A stretch of DNA of 64,000 bases from Dromaius novaehollandiae (lineage: Eukaryota; Chordata; Aves; Casuariiformes; Dromaiidae), in assembly GCF_036370855.1 (NCBI RefSeq), contig NC_088130.1, forward strand, positions 64,952,941 through 65,016,940, in the 5' to 3' direction. The notes beneath the pieces were generated by a model that saw only the letters and a list, made by a program, of their open reading frames with translations, did not search any database and was not told the origin of the DNA. This document shows, in pieces, positions 35,073 through 45,400 of the stretch. Made by a program: the position numbers and the translations under genes. Positions within the stretch are counted from its first letter, which is position 1, and every line of letters starts with the position of its first letter.

Positions 35073-37744
35073 CCAAAGCTCTCTTTGTTATTGCCTCAGG
35101 TTCTTAAGGATCTAGTATACAACACTGTTAAAAATAGAAATGTGGTTTGGCTATCCAAATTTTCATTGCCGTTTAAAAGCTCAAGCTAATTATTGGGTGA
35201 ATATAATGCAAAACAAAAGATGTTAAAGACTCTTGCAGACCTCTAAAGTTTTAAAAGAGGGAAATGTTATTTCTATTTGTCTACATCTGAAGCATCCTAC
35301 ACACTCTGCAAATCTCTCTTTACGAAGAAAAACAGGTGCTGATGGGGCTTGGGGATGTTTTTTTCTTTCTGAGTTGACCTTTTTTCTTTTTCTCTCCTAT
35401 GTTTCCAAATAATGATTGCCTGAGAAGCTGTTTTGCATAGAGACAGAGGAGGATGTTAGTTAGTTATCTGTCTAACATTAGCTATCTATATATTAATTTG
35501 ACTTCCACAGGAAGAAGATATTCCTGACTGTCACTTTTAATGAGCATTTTAATTCCACAGCACAGAAGAAGAAGTGATCACATAGCCGAGCAGCAGACTC
35601 CCATCCAAATTGTCTGTGGGACCATCTCATTTTGACTTCCATACAGCATAGCTGCCCGCTGGTAAAGCACAGGGCACGTGCCTGCGCGGAGGGCAAGCGC
35701 TCCTTCATGCACTCTGTGTGGTGATCATGCTCCAGTGGCAGTAAGAAAACAATGAACACTTCCTTCGTGCCTCCAGGATACAGTCGGTTTTCAATACTGC
35801 TGTCTTTTAATTCTGGCCTATTACATGCTCCTTAAATCTCAGACTTAACTTTGCCTGGTAGATAAGTTCAGAACATATTTATCACGATCTCAGCTTGATG
35901 TAACCACTGATTTATGTGTTTATGTTCAGGCTTCTCTCAATTCAGTCCCTGTTAGTTTCAATCTATCATAGTGCAGCTCTGCTCTGTGTTCCTCAATAAG
36001 TTAACGCTCTTAGCATTTTCTGTTTGAAAGTAAAATGACTTCTTCTTCTCCTTTTTGTTTAATCTCAAAGACAGCTGATAGCTACCTTATGCAAGTACCA
36101 CTCTCACTTATCTGGAGTGCAATAATCTTTTTATCTGAACGTGATAGTCAGCAGTTAGAGACTTCCTTCTCACTTTTCATCTAAGATTGAGGCTCCTCTT
36201 CATATCTTTATTCCATCTGGACTCCTATACTGCCTTTATTTTGTATTTTAGAGCCTTCTAGGAGTTTATTCACTGAAGTAACTTGCCATATTTGTGCATT
36301 CCTACTGTCTCCTCTGGGGAAAAAGTTTGTCCAGTGGCATGCTCAGGTTAGGTTATTTTTTCCTGGGTTGGGTTGGATTAAATACATAGGCTACTTCGTA
36401 TTACTGCTAGATTAAAGGAGCAAAATCTTTGAGGTGATGGAATTCATCAGTTTCCTGGACAAAGGGCTGCTATTGCAGGAAGCTGTGAGTGCCAGGAATT
36501 TGATAATCTCCCACTCTGGAAGACTGGGCTTTTGGTCAGCAGGGAGCCTTGCTGATATACAGACTGTTCCTCCAGGGACACTCTGGTCTGACCATGCTTA
36601 ATTGTCACCTTACATCAGCCATGATAGGATGTACTGGGTCCCAGTAAAGAGGTCCTGTAGGTTTCAAGAGATCTACACTTTTCTCTGTGCTAATGAGGGC
36701 CAAAATTTCTACTTCTAGTCTGCTGCAATGGCTGGGAAACAGTCGGTCCAGTTAATCTCCTTTGACCACACACACAGCAGATAACACCCTAACAGCAATT
36801 TAGGCCATACCATACCCAACCTATTAGTGCTCTTTTCTGATGGGTAGGATGTTTCATATCTTCCTTCTTCCCCTTTGTTAACCTATACTGTGATAATTAG
36901 GAAGAGTATCCATTTCTTTCCATTCACCTCTCATTCCGAGATTCTGTCTCCAGATGCTGAAAATCAACATTACTTGAAAAAGTGGTCACTGGGCAGCTCC
37001 TCAGCCTACACTCTGACTGCATAGAAGATGGCCTGGCTGGTCCTGTGTTAGCCTTTCTTCTACCATCGTGCCTAATGCTCACCAGATTTAGATTTTTTTT
37101 TTTTTTTAACAGTGTCATTTGTGTCCATTCTCTGCTTCCTATGATGGTACTGACTGATGGGGAGGGAGAGGTCAGGCTTGGCCACTGCTGCAGTGCAGCA
37201 GTTATCCCTCCATTTATTTCACCTTTCAGGAACTGCTGATGTTTACAAGCAAGGAAGATGTAAAGAATTGCCTCATTTGTGCATCACTGGGATTTACGTA
37301 TAGCATACAGCATCACTGTGCACTGATACTGCCTCCAAAGCAATACAGACGTGTCAGTCCTGTGCTGTACCCAAGCTAAGCAGCCCTCATCTCTTAACCT
37401 ATATAATTATAATTATTTGTTTTATTCACATGTGTTTGAGGGTTTTAGGTTTGCTTAGATATCTCTCCATCACGATTCACTGCACAGCATGGACTTGGTC
37501 CAAGCAAGATATCTCTCAGCTTTTGCCTGTGTTGTAAGAGCCCTTGCGATGGACAGTATCTCGGCTGAACTACAACTGAGAGTCTGTGCTACAGCACCTT
37601 TTCCAAAGAACGGCAGGTTTGTAGTAGCAAATTGTAACACCCTGTTGCCAGTGGGTGGCAATTATATGCTCAACTCTGTCCCTTACTCTGATCCTTCCTA
37701 GAGATACAGGGCAACCTTAAAAGTATAGAGGAAAGAAAAAGAAT

Positions 37745-37767
37745 AAAAAAAAAAAAGAGAGAGAGAG
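37745..37767. repeat. (A)n(GA)n simple repeat
   Basis: A 12-base A run passes directly into GAGAGAGAGAG. Confidence 0.85.
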
Positions 37768-38056
37768 CTGAGAGCTTGAAACACTTACACAGTCTGGAAA
37801 TCAGGTTTTAGGAGCAAAACATTGCCTCCAGGAAGTGAGATCATGAAAACTGCACTGGGAAGTCAGCAAGCAAGTGCACATTATTGCAAAACCCTGCTGC
37901 ACCTTCCATCCATCTGTTGATGGTTTTCACTCAGGCAGATACGTGATGATCGGAAAACTAAAAAGGTAGAGAGGAAAGTGGAATAACTTTAATCCATCAG
38001 CTAGATGAATAGCCTAGAGCTTGCAATATGTGACAACTGTTTGGAACATTAAATGA

Positions 38057-38127
38057 CTGGGGGCACAAGCCTCATCCTTCTGAAGTTAAGAGGGAAGCTC
38101 CTGTTGACTCCATGGGGATATGCCCAG
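38057..38127. mobile_element. Small palindromic MITE-like repeat
   Basis: CTGGGGGCA at the left pairs with TGCCCAG at the right. Inside lie TCTGAAGTTAAGAGGGAAGC and CTGTTGACTCCATGGGGA. This is the layout of a recalled sauropsid palindromic repeat (GGGCCTGATCCTGCTCC, ATTGAAGTCAATGGG, CCCATTGACTTCAATGG, then GGGCCC). It is heavily decayed and non-coding, and belongs to the same general type as the element at 15824-15948. Confidence 0.35.
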
Positions 38128-38941
38128 TGCTCCTGGTCTCTGAGATGTCCCGCACTTTTGCCTGCTGTCCCTGTGCTCAGGAAACTCCTTGGGAGGGCAT
38201 CCCCATGCAGCCCGGAGGGTGTTTCACTCTTCATGCCACTCCGGTGAGTGACCTGGCTGTTTGGGTGATAACCGATCCCAGCCACGGATGCCAACGTATG
38301 GCGCATGTCTCTGCAAGAAACAGGTCTGGCACTGCCGGCTTGCTGTGCCTTCCCCACAGAGCAGTTGCCAGATGGTAGGCATGGCTCCTGTCCACCGGGG
38401 CTGGATCTGGATCCGTGCTCGATTCAAAAATTTCTGTGTGGAGACTGTGCTGGGAGTGTCTCTGGGTTCAGATTCAAGTGCTGACTAGATCCTATGGGAG
38501 AGAAAAAAAGAAAACTATGTTTGCAAAGAAATCACTTTCAGTTCCCAGCTGTACAGAATCTTTATGAGTTAGCAGTAGGTAATGAGAAAAAAGTATGGAA
38601 GTATATATACATGCATATATAAATATATAAATGTATATATGTATACTTATACAACCTACATCTCAGAGATTTAAAAGGGCTAAGTATTTTATCTAATTCA
38701 TTTCTGTTTCTATTTCGCCTCCTTCAAAGTCTGCAGTATTTCAGAATTGTCAGTGATAACTCTGAAAGAGGAATGGAATTATTTTCTGCGTATAACACAA
38801 ACTGCCCTGGTTTCTGGGTCATGATTAATGAGGCACAAACATCAAAAAAGCTTTGCTCCAGATGGGTGTCCAAAAGTTCAAGTGCTTAGCAGAAGCTTGT
38901 CCAAAAATCTGCTGCAGAAGGCTGTTGGTGGGTTTTCTGTT

Positions 38942-38943
<2 letters not shown>
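38128..38943. other. No gene seen; locally GC-richer
   Basis: From 38128 to about 38480 the G+C content rises and frames of up to 102 codons open on both strands, but none shows a domain. A donor-like CCG|GTGAGTG sits at about 38242. An AT-dinucleotide stretch lies at 38601-38652. I do not call a gene. Confidence 0.45.

Positions 38944-38973
<30 letters not shown>
38944..38973. repeat. Poly(T) tract, 30 nt
   Basis: The longest homopolymer in the window. The flanks (GTTTTCTGTTGG before, GGTATTTTGG after) do not resemble a known retrotransposon 3' end. Confidence 0.92.
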
Positions 38974-38974
<1 letters not shown>

Positions 38975-39571
38975 GTATTTTGGCACCATTTTGCAATATA
39001 TGTTTATCAATATTCCCCAGCTGATGCTGGAATGGATTAGTAATCACATTCAGCCCTTAGTTATAGTGCTATTTATAAATGAGTTTCAACAAAGACTACA
39101 GATTTTGTTAAAAATTTCTAAAGAGTAGAGTTTCCCAAAATTCCCTCTTCAGGTACTTTGTGAACTTTTCAGGAATTTCTTAATTTATGAACAAATATTT
39201 AACCACTCACATTTCTAGAGCTATTATTATTTTAGATCTCAATAGTATATAAAAGCTCAGCTGCCAGTGGAATTAGCTCATATGAAACTATCTTATTAGC
39301 TGCAATTAAGAGTTATAATAAGAGATATCCTGTCCCCTAAAGAGAACACAATCAACACAGACGGAGGCAGAGCAAATGAAAGTAGGAAAGAATTATTACT
39401 GTCCTGGTTACGAATCTGAATTTCCATGCTGTGGACAATCCCACAAGCCAGGAAAAAGGCTAAAGCATTAATATTCATTGTCAATACAAAAATTCTGAAA
39501 AGATTTGATGTGGTAATGCTGGAGCTTTTTGGTGTGACATTTTCAATTGAAACATTATGTTTTTATCATTA

Positions 39572-39595
39572 CTGAAACAAACTGTTTTGTTTCAG
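39572..39595. repeat. Perfect 10-bp inverted repeat
   Basis: CTGAAACAAA and TTTGTTTCAG are exact reverse complements around CTGT. Just upstream, TTTCAATTGAAA (39541-39552) is another dyad of the same flavour, so this may be the core of an old palindromic element. Confidence 0.75.
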
Positions 39596-39867
39596 CATAT
39601 TGACCCATGTGAAAGGTTTTATTTTATATGTTTGCTATTAAGCACCATTTTCTTAGGCTAGCAAGGAGTCTTTGGCATTCAGTGAGGTCAAAATGTTAAC
39701 AAAAACTTTGTTTGCTGTTATGCCACTTAACAGTGCAGCACAGTCTAAGGTTTCAAGATAGATAATGGTTTCCATATTTGTAAAAGTGTCTGCTAGCTAT
39801 GCAGGGATAGTTTGTTTTTGATGCCTATTGTGGAAGACACAGGCCTAAATTGCAGTGAGCCAGATCC

Positions 39868-39930
39868 AAGAGGGACAGGACTGAATGACTTTCTGAAGTC
39901 CCCTCCAGGATATTTCCAGCTTGCTATTAC
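39868..39930 (+). mobile_element. Probable CR1-like 3' fragment
   Basis: GGGACAGGACTGAATGACTT, then TCTGAAGTCCCCTCCAGGA, resembles the CR1 3' block recalled as GGACTAGATGACCT, CTCGAGGTCCCTTCCAGCC. No octamer tail is preserved and the match is short. Confidence 0.45.
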
Positions 39931-41860
39931 TCCCATTTTATACCCATTGCAAAACCACCAATAAAATCTTTTGGACTTGTTATTAAAGCTAAAGAAGGAA
40001 ATAAAAAAGAACAGTTTTAAAATATAAAAAGTAAAGTAATAAAAAAGGCTTTAATTTAACAATATTTCTATTTCCTCTTGAAATGTCAAGACCTTTTAAA
40101 GTGAACTTCTTCCATCATTTAATGGACTTTTAGATAGAATAAAAAAGATAATGAAAGCCATTTTAGTGGAAAAGAGAAGAAAGCTGGTTGAGATGGGCTA
40201 AAAATATTGCTTTGCCTGTTATATTTGTTAGATTATGTTTCCTTAAAGATAATTAAAAATAAAGAAAGCATAAAAGAGTAAACAAAAGGCAAAGAGAAAA
40301 TGTAAATATGGCTTTGATACTGACACTTTGGATGTGCTGACATTGAAACTAAGAGTCAGCCATGAGTTTCCCTCAACCAACCAGACCCAGCTCACAACCC
40401 ACAGACCCAGGAGGGGGTCTGTGGTGCCCAGATGCTCAGTGGAGCTTCCCATGTTGAACTGGACAACTAAGGTTCTACATCTCAGATCTGGCTGGCTATG
40501 AGCTTTGAGGCAACCTGAAGAGTGGCCACAGGCATTTGTGGAAACAAGATAACTTAAAGCAGCAAGGGTAACTCTAGGAACCCAAACCTGACTTTCTTGA
40601 GGCATCGTCTTTTCTAGGTAAATCTTCCTAAATGTGGGTATATTTTCTATACTTGAACTCTCCTCTAGAGTAAGAAGATAGAATGAGTAAGGCATTATAA
40701 AAACTGGGAGTTCCACTCAGCATTAGCTTCCCCATCTTATTCCTAGATGTGTCTATGGAAATTACGTTTCATTCTAGAAATCCAACATTGCAAAAATCGG
40801 TTGAGTTAGAAAATTCTCAGTGTGTGAGTGACACAATCTCTAAAGGAGAAAAAAGGGAATGTGTTTTTTTCTAAGACATGAGGCAGTTAAGCACTGAGCC
40901 ACTGGGGACCTCCTTCCACTTGGACATGTAGAAAAGAAGTTCACAGATGAATAGATATTAAGAAAGCAAAGAAAATTCAATGCATCAGCACATTGCAAAT
41001 ATTTGGACAGTGAAGTGAATGAAATGCCAGATGGAGGATTTATGACACTGTAAAAGATCTCCTATGGGAACCAGTAATCTTTTATCATCCAGAAAAAGTA
41101 TGTTCTGGGTTTTTGTCCACTAATAAAAGTCCAGGTTGACCTGTCAGCTTATTTATATGTGTTTTACTAGAACATCTGGTTACCTCCATATGAGCAGGAA
41201 GCAAAGTCAGACTCATAAAGTTGTTGGCATTGATCATTCAGCCCTACTGCAAAGTTAAAGTGATGTAAAGCAGATGAAGTAATCTACCATATTTTATGGT
41301 GCACAAGTCTGATATACAGTGCAAGTCTGCCATAGGTTCTCTTGTTGCTACTGTGGCTTCTTTGCCTGCTGCTATCAAGGGCAGATTGCTGGTGGTGGTA
41401 TCATCTCCGGTAGGAGTACCACACATGATCGTAGGTATTAAGGATATTTAGGATGCGCTCTTATTTTCCACTCCAGACCCAGGGAGAAGGGAGAGAGAAT
41501 AAATCCTATATACTAAAATATACAGTAGGACTTGCAAGTACTATGCTAGCCCCTATACTGTCCAGCTCTGCTGTATTCTGCTTTAGAAAAAAGCAACGAG
41601 CACATTCTATGAATCTAACTAGTTGTGTAAGAGGAGAAAAAAGTGTCCTTAATCCCAGCAGGAAATTCTGTCACTTGTATTTTAAATGTTTATGAATACA
41701 GATGCAAAGGGTTGGGCCACTGGTCTCACCTGGGAGCAACTTCAGTTCTGTGAAATGATTCTTCTGCACACACCATTCGTTTGACCAAGCAACTCACTGC
41801 CTTTAAGATAGGAGAGGGCATTAAAAGGATTTATAGTTTCTTTTCTTTCTTTTCTTCTTT
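39931..41860. other. No gene seen
   Basis: AT-rich. The 157-codon minus-strand frame at 40243-40716 is the longest in this part, but it shows no domain, no conserved motif and no supporting splice pattern. I treat it as chance. Confidence 0.5.
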
Positions 41861-41865
41861 TTCTC

Positions 41866-41950
41866 TTCCTGTCCTGTCCTGTCCTGTCCTGTCCTGTCCT
41901 GTCCTGTCCTGTCCTATACAGTCCTATACAGTCCTGTACAGTCCTATGGG
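41866..41950. repeat. (GTCCT)n array passing into a decamer array
   Basis: Nine perfect GTCCT pentamers run from 41871. The last one begins a 10-bp array: GTCCTATACA, GTCCTATACA, GTCCTGTACA, GTCCTATGGG (41911-41950). The decamer contains the pentamer, so the second array probably arose from it by a point change followed by re-amplification. A TTTTC-rich tract precedes it. Confidence 0.95.
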
Positions 41951-42317
41951 CACTGAATCCAGCTCTGGATCCCTCCCCTGAAAAAAGTAGTCCACGTCTC
42001 TGCAGAAAAGGAGAGCAATTCAGGTACGTGGACACAGATGTCTACTGCCACTTCAGACACCATTTTAGAGTACCTTGCCCAGCCTTGAGATGCTGCTTCA
42101 AAAATTCAGAAGACAAACAGGTCCTGTGTTGTGTCTGCTAGCCTCATGAACAGTCTTGGGTAGTCTCGTATGTCTAGAATACATTAGACACCAGTTATTC
42201 CTGAGATCTCTCTTATTGAGTTTAATAGGAGAAAAAAGTGCGTTTTTTTTGCCCAAAGGAAAAAGTGTGGCATAGCTGAGTTTCAGGTTTTAAAGCACTT
42301 CTCCCTCCATCCCTGAT

Positions 42318-42465
42318 TCTAGCCATCTGAGGCCACTTAGGCCTCCTCTTCTTGACTCAGTTCCCCAGTATGGAACAGGGGATAATTTCCTGAGACTTTC
42401 TCTGTACAGAGTTACAATATCCCGAGGTAAAGACACTGTGTGTTATATGTTATTATTGTTTAACC
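42318..42465 (+). mobile_element. MIR SINE fossil
   Basis: GGCCACTTAGGCCTCCTCTT, then CTTGACTCAGTTCCCCAGTA, then TGGAACAGGGGATAATTTCC follows the MIR pattern (recalled: AAGTCACTTAGCCTCTCTGTG, CCTCAGTTTCCCCATCTG, TAAAATGGGGATAATA). GGGGATAAT and CTCAGTTCCCC are near-exact and correctly spaced. Together with the copy at 18.6 kb it is among the best MIR matches here. Confidence 0.72.
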
Positions 42466-45400
42466 TGAAGAATTGATCATTTTCTCTTCCACAGCTAAGT
42501 AAACCTTACAAATCTTTATCATGGAAAAAATTGTTATTTTTGTCTGTTTTGCTTGTTTGCTACTGTTTGCTGATGGATAACGTTGAGCTCAGAGTCTGAT
42601 TTTATGAAGAACTGTGTTTTTTAATGCCAAGGCTAAATATGGTCTACCAAATTCTGTGTGACTACAAAGCTCTGATGACATGCACACTAAATAGTAGCTT
42701 CTAATCATTTCTGCTTCTGTCATGAGGCTGAAAACTGCAGGGTTTTAGTTACTCGGTAATGCATTGGCTGTTTCCAGAATTCCAGCTGGAATGGGTAAAA
42801 CGAGTGCATCAAAACTGTCACAGAGTCATTTTGGATAACAAAGCAACACAGAAACGTTTTTGTGTGAAAATGAGGCAGACAAACTGGAGCATATGAGCAA
42901 AACAGGGAGAACTGAACACAGAGTCTCAGCCTTAATCACTCGCTAGAGCTAGCAAAGTGACAATTATTTGCAATAGGAAGCAAAGCTGCATAACGAACAG
43001 TTTGTCACATTTCAGTGAAAATCAGAGGAAAAGCCAATTTCTGAAAACAGTGTGCAAGTCCATAAAGCCATATTTATGTCCTTCATGAAAATACACATGT
43101 GCCTGGATGTGTCACGAGTTTAAAGTGAAAAAATGGTCACTGGGCATTGTGTATATCATGGGAGCTTTTTTCTCTTACTATGGAGGTGTGAGCATGCTGC
43201 TATTTTACTCTACCCTTGCCCCAGGGGAGTATGTGAGGACAGCATACATGCTGAGCAGGGTTTGCTCACTGAGCAGACCAGCCACAGCCAAAATGCTCAC
43301 TAAACATTTAAGCATTAATGAAGAATAATTCATTCTCTATTCTAGAGCCCTCGCTGGAGACCTGCTGTTAAGGGAATCACTTTGGGGTAGCCAATGCAAC
43401 ATGTTTTTTTAAATCTCAGAGCAGAACCTAGCTGGCACATTTCATACCTCACAGAGGAACATCTAAAATGTGTATTAGCAAAACTTTTGAATAAAAGACC
43501 AATCTTTCTTGGCTGAGCTTCAGGTTTCTTTTCTCGGGGAGGGAGGGTAATAATAATGATGTTCATCTCTGGTGAGTTATTTCAAGATTAATGCAGAGAA
43601 GTTATTCAGCCACAGTTTAGCATTATTGACTGTGTCATTATATGAGGCATTGCTGGTTGACCATTATGTCTTGTTTGCAGTTTATAAAGATGCTGAACAG
43701 CGTGTGAAACCCAATAATGCAACAGCAGCAAATGTAAAGTAAACTTCCTGTATTTAATAGAAAGGAGGGGAAAAAAACTACCAAAAAAACAAAACAAAAA
43801 AAAGGAAAAAGAAATTAGGGCATGCTTTAATGGTTTTCTTTGGCTGCCTCCCTCGTTTTGCCTTGCCAGATCTGCTAAGCTGACAGAAACCTCCACAGTG
43901 ACGTGGCTCCCTCCCAGGTGCCCCCTGCCCCAGCACTGCCAGCTGCCACTGTGGAGTCAGTGACAGGCTCTGATTTCTCTGTGAAAGCCGAGGGGCCAAC
44001 TCACGGCTCCAAACCTCCCTTTTCCAGGTCACAGCATCTTTCAGGGATACAAATCCTCAGCTGGGATGTGGTAATTGATATTCCTGACAAGATCACAACT
44101 GCTGGGAATCAAAGACCACGGTTGTTTAGCAGCCGTTTTGCAAGAACAGACTTTCAAAGTACTCCAGTCTTCTCGTTAACTTTGCAGATAGCAGGCATCC
44201 TTACCTGTTTCATCTCCATTAGCTAGAAGCCTCAGTCACTGTAATTATGAAATGGCTATGCTGATTCAGATCACAATATCACCTCTTTTTGAGAGAATGT
44301 GTTACAAGGGAATCAATAGAAACTATATCTATATTGCTTTCTGTTTTGTAGCTCTTTATCCCAGTGCTTTGCTACATTTTGTACTTTGAATTCCTGAATT
44401 CCTGAGCAGCACGGTGTGCATTACCTCCTTAAGGAAGAAATGCACATCCAGGTTTCAGCAAAGAGTTTATAAGCTGGGAGGAAAGCACACGTATTATTTC
44501 AATTTAAAATGTTCTGCTCAAATTGGATCATTTAGAGCATTTATATTAGAACATGTGGCTCTTTTGTTTGGTCTCTTTCTAAAGGAATCCCCTGACTGAT
44601 CCCAAATTGCAGTAGAATTTAGGGCAAGGCACAAAGAGACGATAGGTCATAGTTTCCAAATGTGCATTTGTTTTCCTGCTGCTTCTCATACATAAACATC
44701 TTCCCACTCTGCCCATACACAGACATGCTAATTTATCATTATTTGCTTCTAAAACTACCAGATTTGTCCTTTCGCCTAGAATTGACAGAGTTCAAGTAAA
44801 TCCATGTGCCAAAAATAAACAATGAGCTTTGGTTAAATTGGTAATTTTCCCGATCCAGCTATAAATCGCTATAACAATAATCAATGTTATAATTAGGCTG
44901 TATGTGTAGAGAAAGGGGATTTCTATTTAGACTGGTTTTCCATCATGAAATAATATACCACCATTACAGGTTTATCTAAATCTCTTCAAACTGAAGTGTG
45001 TTTTAGCAGAATCTCAGTCCTGCCTTATCTATTATTAATTTAAGGGAATTAATTCATGGATTCAAAAACAAATTTTAAAAATTTGATCTGGAAATCATGC
45101 AGAAGTTGAATACTTGGGAGGGCAGTAGTCAATTTTAATGGGTCAAATTAAATAGGGTCTTATGTCAGCTTTCGTAATGTGGGGAACTTATTTCACTTGA
45201 CTTCACACATCCTAAAGTTTCACACTTGAGCAGTAAGGTAGTCATCAATGCTCTGTCAATAATCAGTGGACAGAGACGGACCTTCCAGAGAGCAATGCGT
45301 CCCTTTCCAAGGCACTAAGTTTTGGAAGCAGAGAGAAATCTCTTCTGAGTAATGTTTCAGTGAATATCTTATGCTTAAGGGAAGGAATGTGATTCAAATT

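Larger units (their letters stand above)
31401..38056. other. No gene seen
   Basis: No supportable exon. The stretch includes an A-rich tract (31858-31911), a TAAT-rich block (32581-32745) and poly(T) at 37093-37107. A possible but unconvincing CR1-like scrap lies near 34503-34540. Frames reach about 100 codons and have no recognised domains. Confidence 0.5.

Noticed and set aside
36340..36420. CR1-like GGGTTGGGTTGGATTAAA
   Set aside because: Only a short resemblance to GGGGGTTGGACTAGA; no flanking support.
38944..38973. Poly(T) run as the tail of a minus-strand processed pseudogene
   Set aside because: No gene-like sequence adjoins it on the 3' side in the plus-strand view, and no target-site duplication is evident.
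40243..40716. 157-codon minus-strand frame
   Set aside because: No recognisable family, and its N- and C-terminal parts read like translated AT-rich noncoding DNA.
41866..41950. Regular repeat array considered as CRISPR-like
   Set aside because: The units are 5 and 10 bp with no unique spacers, in a vertebrate-type genome. It is a microsatellite.
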